Positions 1 through 22,800 of a stretch of DNA of 64,000 nt are shown here, piece after piece. Position numbers and translations under genes: made by a program. Every line of letters begins with the position of its first letter. Positions within the stretch are counted from its first letter, which is position 1. The DNA comes from Cyanoderma ruficeps (taxonomy: Eukaryota > Chordata > Aves > Passeriformes > Timaliidae). The stretch is taken from contig VZDJ01000058.1 of NCBI GenBank assembly GCA_008694505.1, positions 4,298,978 through 4,362,977 on the forward strand. The letters run 5' to 3'. The notes below the pieces were generated by a model. The model saw only the letters and a program-made list of their open reading frames with translations. It was not told where the DNA came from and did not search any database.

Positions 1-9569
<9,569 letters not shown>

Positions 9570-9715
9570 AGTCTGCAGCAGGAACACCTGGAGGGAGTGG
9601 GCTGCTGGCTGTGTGCACCCCTGCAGCTTGGGCAGCTTCCTGGGAGCACTTGGGAATATTCCACTTACCCAAGCCCAGTGTTTGCACCAATAAAGTCAGA
9701 TTGTTCTAGTCACCT
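9570..9715 (+). other. AIFM1: AIFM1 3' UTR
   Basis: Non-coding sequence from the TGA to just after the AATAAA at 9689-9694. The exact cleavage point is not visible. Confidence 0.7.
9689..9694 (+). terminator. AIFM1: AIFM1 polyadenylation signal AATAAA
   Basis: A canonical AATAAA sits 120 bases after the AIFM1 stop, followed by a GT/T-rich stretch (TTGTTCTAG). Confidence 0.75.
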
Positions 9716-10583
9716 GCTCCTTCCTGTACCACTGCCTGTCTAGTGAGGAAACGGGAACATGCTGCCCCACTGGGGTCAATTTTCCCTTGTGTCAGCCGTG
9801 GAGAAGCCTGCAGAACTCCCTCTTTCCTTGCAGGAATTCCCACTGGAGAGCAAGCAGGCCTGCAGGCTCTCTGCCTGTTCTCCAGCCTGTCAAAACACTC
9901 AACTTGGGGAAATCAATTACCAATCAAAATCAGAGCAGGATGATGAGAAATAAACCAAATCTTAAAAACCCTTCCCTTCCCTCCCTTTCCTTCCTAGGCT
10001 CTCCATCCTCCTTCCCATTGTGACAAGGAGATGGGGAATGAGGGCCATGGTCATTTCATCATGTGTGGTTTCTGTCCTGCCCAGGGAGAGGGGTTGTAAT
10101 GCTTCCCCTGCTCCAGTGTGGGGTCCCTCCCACAGGAGCCAGTTCTCCATGAACTTCTCCAGCGTGAGTCCTTCCCACAGGCTGCAGTTGAATCTTTCAT
10201 CCCCAAGGTGTCACCTCCATCTCTTCTGGGCTCAACCTTGGCCAGCAGTGGGTGCATCCTGGAGCTGGTGGTATTGGCTCTGCTGGACATGAGGAAAATT
10301 CTGGCCATTTCTCACAGAAGCCACCTCTGTAGCCCCCTCGCTGCCAAAGCCTGGCCATACAAACCCAACACACCTGACAGCTGCATTGGGTGATGCAGGG
10401 CCTCATGGTGCCCTTGGGCCACTGTGACACTGCAGGGCCTCATGACACCAAGGAGCCATTGTGACACAGCAGGGCCACATCCTGCCCATGGAGTGTTAAA
10501 GGAGCCCCCCTGGGGTACCCACTCAAGCAGAACACCTTGTTCAGGAAGCAGCAGCTTCCCAGTACACCAGTGGAAAAGGACCC

Positions 10584-11878
10584 ATGGAGGAGCAGAACCC
10601 CAGTCCCCAGAGCCCCAAAGAGAGGCACCAGCTGAGAGACGGAGGGAGAGGCCAACAGGATGGCACAAGGCGTACCAGCACCCTGCCCAGGCAGCTGCCT
10701 CCATCCCACACCTCTTCCTCCTCCCGTCCACAGCTGTGGCGGCCTCAGGGCACCCAGGGCTGGTCTGTGCCCCAACTGACATTGCCCCGCAGCACCCAGG
10801 GCACCCAGGGCTGGTCTGTGCCCCAACTGACATTGCCCCGCAGCACCCAGGGCAGCCAAGGGCGGTCCCTGTCCTGGCTGACATCGCCCCGCAGCACCCG
10901 GGGAAGGCAGGGCCATTCCCGATCCCAGCTGACATCGTCCTGCAGCACCTTGAGCTCAGGGGGCACCAAGAGCCATCTCAGCCCGGATGAGGGGGGCCGG
11001 GAACAAGGCCCGCAGGGCTGCAGGCCCCGCCCTGGTGGCTCCTCGCAGCCGGCCATCGTGGCCCGCAGAGCCGCAGCCCGTGGCCAGCACTGGCCTGTGA
11101 GAAGCCACCGGGCCTACAGCAGCCCGGTGGAGCTGGAAGTGGTGAGGGCCAAGCATGGAGGCCTGGACGAGACTTCCCGTGGCCAGCACTGGCCCGTGAG
11201 AAGCCGCTGGGCCTGCAGCGGCCCGGTGGAGTCAGAAGCGGTGAGGGCCAAGGCTTTCCCTGCCTGCAGCGCTGCAGGTCCAGCGGCTCCTGCACCCCTG
11301 TCCTAGTGGCTGCTGCTGGGGGAAGCCCAGTGACCTCTACAAATCCCCATCTCTCTTTCCAGGCCTTCGTGAGGAAACCATCTCCTGACCCACAAAGAAA
11401 GGCCTCTCACCGTGTCAAGCAGGAAACCCAGACTGAGACCTGGGCACAAGAGGCAGATTCAGCTATTCAATATGCTGAGCAGGAGACACAGACAGATACT
11501 GTGGCAGAAGAGGAGAAAAATTCAGCTACTCCTCTCATGGTTGATCAGGGGACAGAGACTGAGACTGCAACACAAGAGGAGAATTCAGCTTCTCCTCAAA
11601 TCACTGACAAGGGGTCACAGACCAAGGCCCACAGCTCTGGCCCCTCCACAGGCACTGATACCCTGGCTCACCAGCAGCCACCCTCCCTGTTCTGCAGGGC
11701 ATTCTGGCACTCCCGCACAGCTGGACAGCCTCTTGCTGCCAGTGCCCTGCGGGATGTCAGGGAAAGCCGCTGCTCCAGGCAGCCACAACGTCCTGAGCGC
11801 GGCACACCAGAGAAGTGGGGATGGACGGCACTGCCGCCCTACTCTTGGCCATGGCTCATTGAGATGAATAAGTTTTAA
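10584..11878 (+). CDS. Candidate two-exon repeat protein with TQT motifs (unrecognised)
   Basis: I do not recognise this gene. Exon 1 is read from ATG 10584 to a GTGAGG donor at 11241 (phase 0). Exon 2 runs from 11363, after a CTCTCTTTCCAG acceptor, to TAA at 11876-11878 (phase 0). Joined, they give about 390 residues. Exon 1 holds a 51-bp tandem repeat (17 residues, four copies) and a 99-bp repeat (33 residues, two copies). Exon 2 holds a degenerate 20-22 residue repeat starting at 11420, 11480, 11546 and 11609, each opening with QETQTE, QETQTD, QGTETE or KGSQTK. TQT is the anchor of dynein light chain (LC8) ligands, so binding to DYNLL is a possible but unproven role. There is no signal peptide, membrane segment or known domain. 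It sits where mammals have ELF4, but no ETS domain is present. The start and any upstream exons are uncertain. It could be a non-coding minisatellite locus. Confidence 0.4.
10750..10953 (+). repeat. 51-bp tandem repeat, four copies
   Basis: Copies start at 10750, 10801, 10852 and 10903. The first two are nearly identical (GCACCCAGGGCTGGTCTGTG); the last two have diverged. The period keeps the reading frame on both strands. Confidence 0.9.
11060..11258 (+). repeat. 99-bp tandem duplication carrying a splice-donor-like site
   Basis: Two copies: TGGCCAGCACTGGCC starts at 11081 and again at 11180. Each copy ends in a GTGAGGGCC donor-like site (11142 and 11241), so splicing at either would keep phase 0 and change length by 33 residues. 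Confidence 0.8.
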
Positions 11879-12388
11879 ACAAATATTTCATTTCTCTAAT
11901 CATGCCCAGCTGTGCCTGGTATATTAGGAGAAAGTCAGCTGCAGGTAAGGCCTGTGCCGAGCGGGAGAGTGCCTGTGCTCCTACAGCCAAGCAGGGCCTC
12001 TGCCAGGCTTCAGGTGCTCCTACTCCTTGGGTTCAGATCCCTGGGCTGGTGCTGGTGGCCAGCCCTCAGCTGAACCCTGTCAGCTCCCTCCCACCCACCT
12101 GCTTCCAAGTGAATATTTCAGATCATAAGTTTGGTGAGTTTTCCCTAAGGCTGCACCTCCCGAGGCTCACGAGGAACCTCCCCAGTGTGGGAGTAGGAGC
12201 ACCTCTTCCCTGTCTTTTTAAGACCTGCCTTGACTGCTCCTGTATCACTTTGGGAAGTTCCTCTTGGTGGTGTGTGGACAAAGCTTTCCTCCTAGTCCTG
12301 CCATCAAGGCATTCCTGCTGCCCTTTCTAAGGAACCAAATAACAAAACTGTAGCATTCCCCTGAGCTCCCTCTGCTCCCACAGGGGTG

Positions 12389-12394
12389 AATAAA
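12389..12394 (+). terminator. Possible polyadenylation signal for the candidate repeat gene
   Basis: An AATAAA on the + strand about 510 bases after the candidate stop at 11878. Its link to that gene is inferred from position only. Confidence 0.3.
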
Positions 12395-12399
12395 GCCAG

Positions 12400-13844
12400 C
12401 CAGAGACCAACTGCCCCACAGACCGGCTACGGGGTGCTGGGACCAGACAGGGCTACCCCGACATCTGTGTTTGGGGATGGCTGGGCTTGTCTGCAGAGTT
12501 CCCAGCACCAGGGTCAGGCAGGCAGCTGGGAGGAGCAGTGGAGTCTCCGTGTTTTTCCAGCTGTGCAGACACATGGGCCCTGGAGCTCCCACAGGCCACT
12601 TCCCCTCTCCCTTCCCTGAGCCACAGACTCAGGCTGACATGCACAGAAATCTGCCTGGACACAGAAAAAAAGGCAGGAGCCAGGGAGCCTGATGCAGGTT
12701 TTTTCTGTACATCAGTGTTTTTGACACCACAGCCTGTTGCTGCATATAATAAAACAGAAATCAGAAAGAGCAACCAGAATACACACCCAAAGGCAAAAAA
12801 CCCTTGGCTTAAATAAGGTGCTGCCGGGCCCCCGGGGGAAGGCTGGCAACAGGACTCCAAGGGGGGAAATGCCTGCCCTGGCTGGGGAGAAACACAACAC
12901 AAAGAAAAAACAAACCAACAAAAAAAGTCACCCAAGGCTCCCGCTGCGGAGCGGAGAGAGCCACAAATCCCCCGATCATCCCGACCTCAGTTCTGTTAGC
13001 ACCTGTACAATAAAACTGTACCGGCCCCGAGGCAGAGCAGCCCGCCCGCACCCGCTCCCGCACAGACAGCTGCTCCCGGGACACCGGCGGGGCGCGGGGC
13101 AAGGAGGCGGCCGCTGCCGTGGGGACAGAGCCTGGGGCGGGGCACAAGCTGCCGAAGCGGGGGACGCGCTGGGGGCCGCGGGCTGCGCCTGCCTGGGCAG
13201 CACCGCCGGGGACAGGGAGCAGCAGCACGAATGAGATGGAGAAGGAGCACGGGAGAGGATGGAGCAGTGCGGCTGGCTCCCGGCTGGGGCTGAGCGCTGG
13301 CAGCAGGAGCCAGCTCCAAGGCCAAGGGAAGGGGCTGCCCCTGGTTTGTTGCCAGGGAGGGACGAGAATCCCTGGGCCTGGCCTCGGGGCACGCTGGAGA
13401 GGGGCGGGGGACGGCCTCATCCCACAGCCCGGAGCTCACCATCACAGTGATACAGACTCAGCAAAGAAAACATTACAAATTAAATACTAATTAAATAAAT
13501 ACTATGGAAGACGTTGGGAGGGGGAGGGCGAACGGAGAGGCGCAGTTCCGTAGGGTCCGGTGGGGAGGGGCGGCGGCTCCCACCCTTCGCTGCCCCATTA
13601 AGCTCCGTGCAGGGGGTTCCATCACCCACCGGAGCTGGATGAGGCAGCAGCGACCGCCACTGGTCGTGGGGGGGGTCCTCGGGAAGTCCTTGGAGGCGAG
13701 GGTCCTCCCTCCCCAGCTGGCGGAGACCCTGAGGAGAGGAGGAGCGGCTGCTCAAAGACTCGGGTCCCTGCTGCTGGCGCTGAGAAAGCTGCTTCCCCTT
13801 GGTCCTTATTATTGCCTCGTGATGCCGGGAGTGGCCTGTCCCCG
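12400..13844. other. Spacer between candidate gene and BCORL1 stop
   Basis: No gene recognised. 13020-13450 is GC-rich. The part nearest 13844 must include the BCORL1 3' UTR, but I see no AATAAA or ATTAAA on the minus strand here, so its end is not placed. A + strand AATAAA occurs at 13009-13014 within a short GTACA/TGTAC dyad. Confidence 0.5.
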
Positions 13845-16800
13845 TCAGCTGCTCCAGGCCTGGTACTCCACCGCCGAGCCCAGCAGCTGCAGCAGCTCGG
13901 GCTCGTAGTGCACCAGCTCCACAGTCTCTGCTGTGCCCGGCGCCAGCTCGGGGCTTGCCGGCACCTCCTCCTGCGCCAGCACCTGGCTGAGGGACACCTG
14001 GCGCTGGAACTCTGCCCGGGGTAGTGTGGCCACCTCGAAGTGCGGGAAGCGGGCCTGGAATATGCGGGAGGACAGCTTCAGCCGCTTGAGCACATCAGAG
14101 AACAGGAACCAGTTGCAGGGCCTGCGAGAATGGCAAGAGCACGGTGGGTTATGGGGGTGGAGGGGGCTGCAGGCACGGTGCCCGCCCCCCCGCCTCTTGG
14201 CACGCCGGCCCTCCCCCTCTGGCCCCGGCACTGTTCTCCATGTGCAGCTTCCCTTCAGGAGCCCACGGACTGGGGTTTGATCATGGCCTCAGAGGTCACA
14301 GCTTTTTAAAACACTGACAGCCAGGCAGGGACAGCCTGAAAGTCCTGCCTTCAACAAGGTCCTGGCAGGGAAGCTGCCAGGAATAAGCCACATGGTCAGG
14401 AAATGGAGCTTCTGGTGTGGTTTATTGCTGGAGGGTACGCTGCATGTGTCCCTCTGCATGGACAAACACTGGCAAGCACAGATATTTGCTGCACAGAAGA
14501 GCCGTGCTTTGGTTGCTGCCTCTTCCAAGTCACCCTTCTGCCCCAGCAACAGCCACAGTGCCATGGGGAGTGCAGGTGGGAGTGCTGTTCCAGTGCTGGG
14601 ACTGATTTAGGCATGATGGAAGGGAAACTATCTCAGAGCTATCAGTGTGAGCTGCTGCTGAAGAAACATGGGGCTAGAGGCAGGATCACAGGGATGAGAG
14701 AGGGGAGCTTCCTGACAGGCACAGCACAGGGACACTCAGGGCAGCAGGATGTGCCTGGCCATGGAGAGTGGGGGGAGCCCTGATGAGCCTTCCCTGCTCC
14801 CTGAGAACATTCCAGGTTGTGCCAAGCCAGGCACTGCTTTCCCAACTTCCCCAGTGCCACAGCCATAAGTTCCCTCTGCTGCCCAGAGCAGCTGTGGCTG
14901 CCCCATCCCTGGAAGTGTACAAGGCCAGCTTGGATGAGGCTTAGAGCACCCTGCTCTAATGGAAGGTGTCCCTGCCCATGGCAGGGGGGTGGAATGGGAT
15001 GAGCTGTAAGGCCCTTCCCAACCCAAACCATTCTGGGATTCTGTGATGATTCTGTGAAGAAAACCACCTGAGATACACCAACATGCTGCCCGTGCCAGGG
15101 CTGCAGCCACCTGTGGTCCTGCTCTGTGCTCCAGGGAAAGGCACTCACCCACGGGAGACGGACACTTGGAGGTTGTAGCTGGGAAGCAGCGGCTTGTCTG
15201 AGAACTCAAACATGAAGTTATCTGCTTCTTGCTCTTCTTCCTCCTGGTCTGAGGTCCCTGGAGGGTTGAGCAGCAGGTCGCAGCCAATGCTGTCCTTCCC
15301 CTCTGCAACAGGACAGGAGTTGGCACTGTTGTTCAGTCACACACCAGCCGGTGCTGGCACCCCCTTGCCATTGCCATGACCCCACAGGCACCTTCCCACA
15401 ACATTCCCGCAGCCATGTGAGAACTGCTCCCCTTGTCCCAGAGGAATGTGGAGCAAGCACTCGCTGCATAGAGAGATTGCTCACTGGCCAGGTGAGGTGA
15501 GGAGAACACCCTGAGTTGTGGCAGGAAGCTCAGGTAGGACAGGGCAGAGCCTGCACCATGAGCCACCCCACTGGTAGACCCCATACTCTCTCTAAAGTGA
15601 CCTTGGCCTCTCTCCCATTCCAGCACAGACCTCCTCAGCCTGGAAGAGCCTGGAACAGCAAGGTGGGAGGTGGGTGTAGAGAGGCTTTGCCTCCACAGGC
15701 CCTACCAAGGAAAGCACAGGGAGCACCCTGCTTCTCAAGAGCTTCTCCCCCAGATCCCACCCTCAGAACCTCCAGCAGGTGATCCAGGGGAGCCAGCACC
15801 CATCCCAGTGAGGACAGCAAGGCTGTGCCACCAGAGACTAATCCAACCAAGCAACAAGCATGAGGGGAAATTAAAGGTGGATATACAGAAATTCTTCCCT
15901 ATGAGAGTGGTGAGGCCCCGACACAGGGCTCAGACCAGCTGTGGTTGCCCCATCCTTGGAAGTGTCCAAGGCCAGGTTGGACAGGGCTTGGAACAACCTG
16001 GGATGTCCATGCTCATGGCAGAAGAGTGAAATAAGATAGTCTTTAAGGTCCCTTCCAACTCAAACCAGTGCCTGATTCTATGACTTAGAGAATTTGCCTG
16101 GGTGTTCCAGGAGGCATCTGAGCTCCAGCAGGATCTGTGTCCAGATGGGATGAAGAATGGCAAGCTGGATCCAAAACCATTTTAAACCAGGTAATTTTCC
16201 TATTTACCCATCTGAAAAGCTCCTATTAAAGAGAAGCTTGCTGCCTCAATTTTATTATGAAGGGATTTGAATAGTCTTAAGTTTGCAGTGGTGTTGTCCC
16301 ACTGAGATAATACAGGATAACTCCAAAAACTTCCAGATAAGTGAGTGTAGATTCTATAGAGAGCAGGGAGGTCCAATATGCCTCTGAACAAATAAACCAA
16401 TCATGCAAAAGTTCAACCCCACACACAAGAGAAAAGGCTGAAAAAAAGAAAATCTTCTGGTGTGCTGCATGAGGAAGCTTCACACACCCAACTGCTCACC
16501 CAGCACGAGTGGGATTCCAACTGAGGAACAACAGCAGATGACAGGAGACACTGCCTCAGGCAGGGTCTTGGGGAAAAACAGTTATTTCCTAATGCTGCCA
16601 AGGGAAAAAAATTCTCTAAGAAACAGGGTGCTGAAATTGTCCAAACTTGCTGTAGAATAGGACAAAAATAAGTGACATGATTATTGATCCAATGTTGCTG
16701 CTGGCAAAGCTCAGATGCCATCACTGAAAAGCCTCAGATTTCCTGAGGAACTAAAAAAAAAATAATTAAATGCATTTAATGTGGCAAAAATAGGGCTCAC

Positions 16801-19800
16801 TGTCTGTCCTGAAAGCTCAGTCCTGTCCATCTGCCCGTGCAAAGGCTAGGACAAGGACAGGAACATTCTGTACCACCGAGGGAGACAATCAGGCACAACA
16901 ATGCCTGTCCCAGGTGGAGACAAACCCTGGACTGGGACTTTGTGTCGGGAGCTCCAGCAGCACCAAGCGCAGGACACTGATGACTTTTCCACATCTCAGA
17001 GATCCCACACCCTGGCTTCCTTCATTATCCTTCTGCCCCCAGAGAGTTGCAGACCTCAAGGAAAATGTGGACAGCATTCCTGCCTCAAAGAACAGGAACA
17101 GCTCAAGCAGGGCCTGGGATTTCTCCTGTATTCTGAGGGACATACAGTGCTTCAGCTGGTGGAGCTGATGGAAAGGGAGATTTCAAAGGACTGATCCACT
17201 GGAGGAGGCAAGTTGTTTGCTGCCTGTGATGATTGAGAGCAACTTGGTTATTCCAGAGCAGAATCAGGTACTTCCCTGCCCTGGGCTGTACCTGTTCCAG
17301 GTGACCCGAGGTGACTGCTGAGGTACCTGAGCCAGAAAGGGACATTTCAGGACACACAGTAAACAGGATGTAAACAGGCTGTAAAAAGCCCATGTCCCAG
17401 GCTTGGGCATTCTGCTTTTTCTGCAGCTCTGGCAGTGTCCGGCAGCAGTGCCTGGCACAGCACAGGTGACACACGGCTGGCACCATAGCTGCTGCTGCTG
17501 TAAACTGATCCCATGAGGATGGGAAGGAGGGTCCCTTCCTGTGCCTGCTGGAAACAGAACGTGGCAGGGTAAGGGATCACTTCCCAGCTGCGTTAGCTCC
17601 TGCCTTGCCAGGCAGCCTCTCAAAGGCCGCATTGGGAATGCCCCATGGATGGGGCAGCAGGGAATCAGTGATAAATCAAAAGGGGTAGTATCTTTAAAAA
17701 TATTGCAAAGAAGAGCTATTTTTCTTTGTAAAGGATTGTGACAGCTTTGAGAGTGAGAAATTCTGACGAAAGAGGCTGAGGTTTGAACTGTTCCCTTGGC
17801 AGGGCTGAGGTGCAGCAGCCTACAAACAGTGCTCTCAGGAGTGCAGAATTTCTCCCGTTCTGGAAAGACATCAGGGTCCTCCAAGGACAAATCTTCTACC
17901 AAGAGCACCTTCCTGAATGTATCAGATTTATTTTTGTTTCTAGAAGGATGTTGGAAGTTATGAAGGTGAGCAACTACAATCAACAAGTAGCCTCTCAGCC
18001 TGCCAGCATAAATGCTCCAAGTCCTTATGGATAGCTTGGGAGCACTGAACTTGGAAGAGGCCGGAAGGACTCCAGTGTGCCATAGGCCCATGCCAGATCC
18101 AGAACATCTTCCATTGTAGCCACAGTTTTGAGGAAGTGACAGTAAAGGCAGAAGTCAGCCCTTCACTGGGAAAAATGCCTGGTGTTGTAAGAACAGGACC
18201 TCCCCTGGATGAACATCTCCCCTGCAAAGCAGGGGCGAGGGATGGGCAGCTCTGGGAACCTGGAAGTTCAAGACTTCTACACCTTGAAGGAATGAGTATG
18301 TCCCTCACCTTCCTTGGTGACCTGTTAGCAGGGATGAGAGAACTGCTACAAGAATGGCATGCTTGGGATTGACAACCAAAGACCCTCAGGAATCACTAGC
18401 AGCACCTGGAGTCCAGTCCCACACTCGAAGGGATGCACATATTCAGCTCCTCAGAGAAGTCCCTCTCAGAAGCAACTCCCAGCATGTATCATCACAGCAA
18501 GGTCTCTACCCAAAGCATGAGTAGAGAGGGATGTGGCCAAATCCGAGGGAATGACATGTTTTATACAGCATCACCTCCTGCTCTGCTGCCACCAACCTAG
18601 CCTGAGCTGCACTCACCAAGCACAGAGCTGCTGTAGAAATCCCAGGCTGTCCGAGGGTCCCCATCACTGCGGCCCTGCAGATCTGACAGGTAATCTAGAG
18701 AGGGGAAATCGAGAGGGTTAATGGCTCAAAGCATCATCTTGGTGTGCACATCCACAGATCCAGGGGGATCTGCTTCACCCCTGCTGCTTTTCCCACTTGG
18801 GCATTACGCCACAGCTGCAGGAAGGATGTCCCTGCTCAGGAGTGGGCATCACCCCAAGCCCCCAGTCAGGAAATGGGAGCTGAAAAGGGAAAACAACAGA
18901 CAGTGTGAAGTGGCTTGGAAAGAAAGATTTGTACAGCAGTCCTGAGCTCCAAATCACCATCTCCAAAACCTATGTGAGTAGTTGACACTGGAGGATCTCA
19001 CACAGGCAGTGGGCAATCAGAGTTTTTTCAACACTGAGGATTTCCTGTCTTGTCTCTGGGAGCCACCTCTGGCTATCCCTTCCTTGCTGTTGTGGAGAAG
19101 CCACAACGCTTTCTCGTGTGTACACAAATGATACCGAACGCAGCCATAGGGATCCAAAATGGCCCTTTCTGCCAGCAGCAGCATTTGGGCAGGGCTCTTT
19201 TACCACAGAAGGCAGCATTATTTGGCAACAAAAATCTGTTCCCTTAGGTTAAACAGTAGAACCAGGGACTGTGGAACAGCATCTCCAAGCAGAGCACTGT
19301 CTGTAATTGTGTGACCACAGCACAGCCGTCTCCTTCCACACTGAAAACTGAAAAGTGACTTGTATCTTATACAAGAAACACATACAATTCTATAAAATTT
19401 GGGTGGTAAAAATGTGCTTGTGTGACAGAACAGAGCTAAAGACTGAGTCATTTTTTGCTCAGGCCCTTTGACACCCAGATTTGTCCCTGTATGCTGCCAG
19501 AGGGGAAGGTCTGGACCACTGTGACCCCAGGCCTGGTACCTACCACAGAGGAAGTGCTTCATCACATCGCTGGTGGCCAACTTCACTGCTGTCTGCCCAG
19601 AGTATGTGGCCAGAGTGGGATCAGCACCATAGGAAAGGAGAAGCCACATGGTTTCCAGGTTGTCATTTGCTACTGCATCATGGATAGGTCTGCAAGGGCA
19701 GAAGCAAAAAGGGACCAGGAGTTTGCTAAGGAAATGCTCTGGTTTGGGTTAAGATCAATTTAGTGATGACCAACCTGAAGAACCCACCCTGCTCCCTGCC

Positions 19801-22800
19801 CCCCACTGCCCTGGCTCACCTGGTGCCATCCTGGGCGCTGCAGTTGACATTGGCGCCGTGCTGCAGCAGGATGTGCAGGATGTCAATCCAGCCGCGCGCA
19901 CAGGCCTCGTGCAGGGCCGTGTACCCTGCATTGTCGTGGTGGTTCACGTCACTGCTCTTCTTCTGCAGACAGTACAGCACCACGTCCTGCACAGCAAGAG
20001 CATGGCTGTGACAACCATCCCAGGCGGGGCAGCAGGGGCACATGCAGGAGGGCACCGGACTCACCTTGTAGCCCAGACGAGCTGCTCGCTGCAGGAGCGT
20101 CTCCCCGGCGTTCTTGTTCACAATTAGCCGCCGAGCTCCAGGAGGAACGTTCTGGGTTGGGGGCAGCTCAGGGGAACTCCCTGGGCTGGTCCGATGGGAC
20201 TTACAAAGTGTCCACAAGTCCTGGGGCTTCTTCAGAGAGCACATTTTGGGCTGGTTGCAACAGCCTTTCCCCTGGGAAAGAAAGGAACACAACTCCTTGG
20301 CATATGTGGCCACGACTTACGGGAGTTCCCTTCTCCCCTCACATGTTCCCCTCATCCATTCAAGCCATACCTTCCCCTCATCACAGATCCCTGCCAGGTG
20401 TTTGGTTTTACATTTGCGTTTTCCTGATGGTTTCTCCAGCTCTTCTTGGACAGGAGAGCTGTTGGAGTGCTCCAGGAAGAAGCCATTCCGAAAGTCTGTG
20501 CGTCCTTGAGATTTCCGGGGGGATGGGGATAGCCTACTCCTCAGCTGTAACTCTGTGCCTTTGCTCTTCCCAGACTCCTTCTGCTTCCGGTGCCTGCAAT
20601 CTAAAGGAGAAATGTGAATGAGGAGCTTCTCTAGGTACCACACTGAAAGTCACCCAGACTTCTGCCACCAGGCAAGACAAACTGCCCATCTCTGAGAGCT
20701 GCACAGGAATCAGAGAAGTTGTGGCTGTGCCATCCCTCGAAGTGTCCAAGGCCATATTGGACAGGGCTTGGAACATCCTAGGATAGGGGAAGGTGTCCCT
20801 GCCCATGGCAGGAGGGTGGAACTGGATGAGCTTTAAGGTCTCTTCCAATCCAAGCCTGTCTGGGGTTCCATGATTCTAAATCCAGCCAGGGGAAGGGCAG
20901 GGGCACTGCAGGAAGGAGAAGCAGAGAGAACACACAGATTCTCCCATCTAGGATGAATTCAGCATGTACCTGGGACACCCAAGGAAAGACAGGAGCAGGA
21001 TTCATTGGGATATATCTTAGAGAGGCAGGACAAGCAGGAGCTGTCTGTGAACACTCAGTGCTTGCTGCATAAACATAACAGGCCCTGCCTTGCCCTCTCA
21101 CATCTTCCCCTGAAGTTAAGGAGCACATTTAAGTTTTCATTAACACGCATCCAGTTAGGAAACACCAGGATTCTCAAGGGAAATCCAGCCTTGTCTTTCC
21201 TGAATGGAGGAATCCTGCTCACCCAATCCTGCAGCACAAGACTTACTCCATGAAATGAGTAAAAGATCAGTTAAAAAGAGACAGAGGAAAGGATTTTGCA
21301 CAGCATGGAGAGAACTTCAGGATTCCACTGCCACTGGAGGTGACTCCAGGCCACAACTTCTGAATCCAAACTACAGCAGGTCCCCTATCTGAGGGCTGAG
21401 TGAGCAGCCTCTGAAGAAAGCTGGACAGACAGACAGAGACTCTTAACATAAGTGGTAAAGCTGCTGGGCAAACCCTCCTGAATGCCACTGCCCTCAAAGC
21501 TCCTTCCAGGCTCCTGTTCTGAGCAGGAGGCATGGAGTGTGCTCTTGAGTTGCCAAGACACCGGGAAGCTGACTGGAAACTTTGTTCCTGGTCTAACAGA
21601 GGCTCCCAGGCACTTCAGGATAGTGTAACACTGTGCTGGAGCAGATGCCAGCAGCTGGGAGCACAGCAGCCACCTCTGCTCCCCACAGCATCTCAGCAGC
21701 ACCTGAAGAGTGCCAGGCTGAGCTCCAATGTAGCAGAAGGCAACAGGGCCATGGTCACTTCATGCCCTCCAAGTGCACAGCCCAAGCATGCAGAGGGCTG
21801 GCACAAGTGCAGCCCATGACAACTTTCCCCCAAAATCACCTGTGTGACTCTGAACATAGCTACGAGCCACAGTCAAGCGCCAGCACACACCCAGCCACCA
21901 TGCACCGCTGGACAGGTCCCACAGCCTCGACTGTCACTGCACAGGGAGAGACCACCACAGAGACTGCTGCCCTCAGGAATGTGCTCATCATGGATTTAGG
22001 TTTCACGGAGGGTCTGGCAGTGGCAGGGGAAGGCACAGGAGCAGGGGCAGAGCAGAGGTGGGCACAGGCAGGCACAACATGTTCCTCCTCACGCCTACAA
22101 ACCACAGAGGGGGTTCACCCACCACTGTACCCTTGCTAATCCTCTTGCCCTTGTGCTCCCTGCTGCAAGTCTGCAAGTGGCCCTCATAGAACAAGACAAA
22201 GCCAAGAGCAGCCTGGTTGAATCGGGATGGCTCCGCATCCCCCTGCGTTAGCACAGATTGCTGAGCATGGCTCCCAGGGGCCCTGCTTGTCCAGAAATAT
22301 TCCACTGTGCTACCTCATCCCATTCTCGTTTTCCCACGCCCTCTGTCTTAATCCAAGAGTTAGATCAGTGTCTAATTAGCCACATAATAGCCACAATGTA
22401 CTGCTCTGGAATTTACTGTAAATGTTTTTGAAAGAAGAGCTGATTGATTGAAGCAGCCCATGTTGTGGCCACCAAGTCATTAAAAAGGAGGGAGTTTAAT
22501 CATTACAAAAAATATAATGAAAATCAGATCCCCTCCCAAAATTCTGCATATAACGAAACAAAAATTTCCCACGCTGGTCCCCAGTCTGTACCAGAACCCC
22601 CTTCCCAGGTTGTACCTGCTTTGGATTTCCGCCTCCGGTGGGGATATCCCACTTGCTCCTCCTCCCGCTCAGTCAGGTATTCCCCTGTCTGGTATTTCCG
22701 ACTCTTCTGTCGTCTCCTTTTCTTCCTTTTGATGTGGCCATCCTCCTCCTCCTCTTCGTTGGGCTCCCACAGCTGCCTGGGTGATTCTGCCCTCCAGGGC

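Noticed and set aside
10312..10935. Repetitive 207-codon minus-strand frame (MSVGAQTSPGCPGCCGA type)
   Set aside because: It is the mirror of the 51-bp tandem repeat. The plus strand has the phase-matched splice sites and the continuing exon.
17264..18091. 275-codon minus-strand open frame in a BCORL1 intron
   Set aside because: It lies wholly inside an intron, has no splice sites fitting the gene, no domain and no compositional sign of coding; most likely chance.
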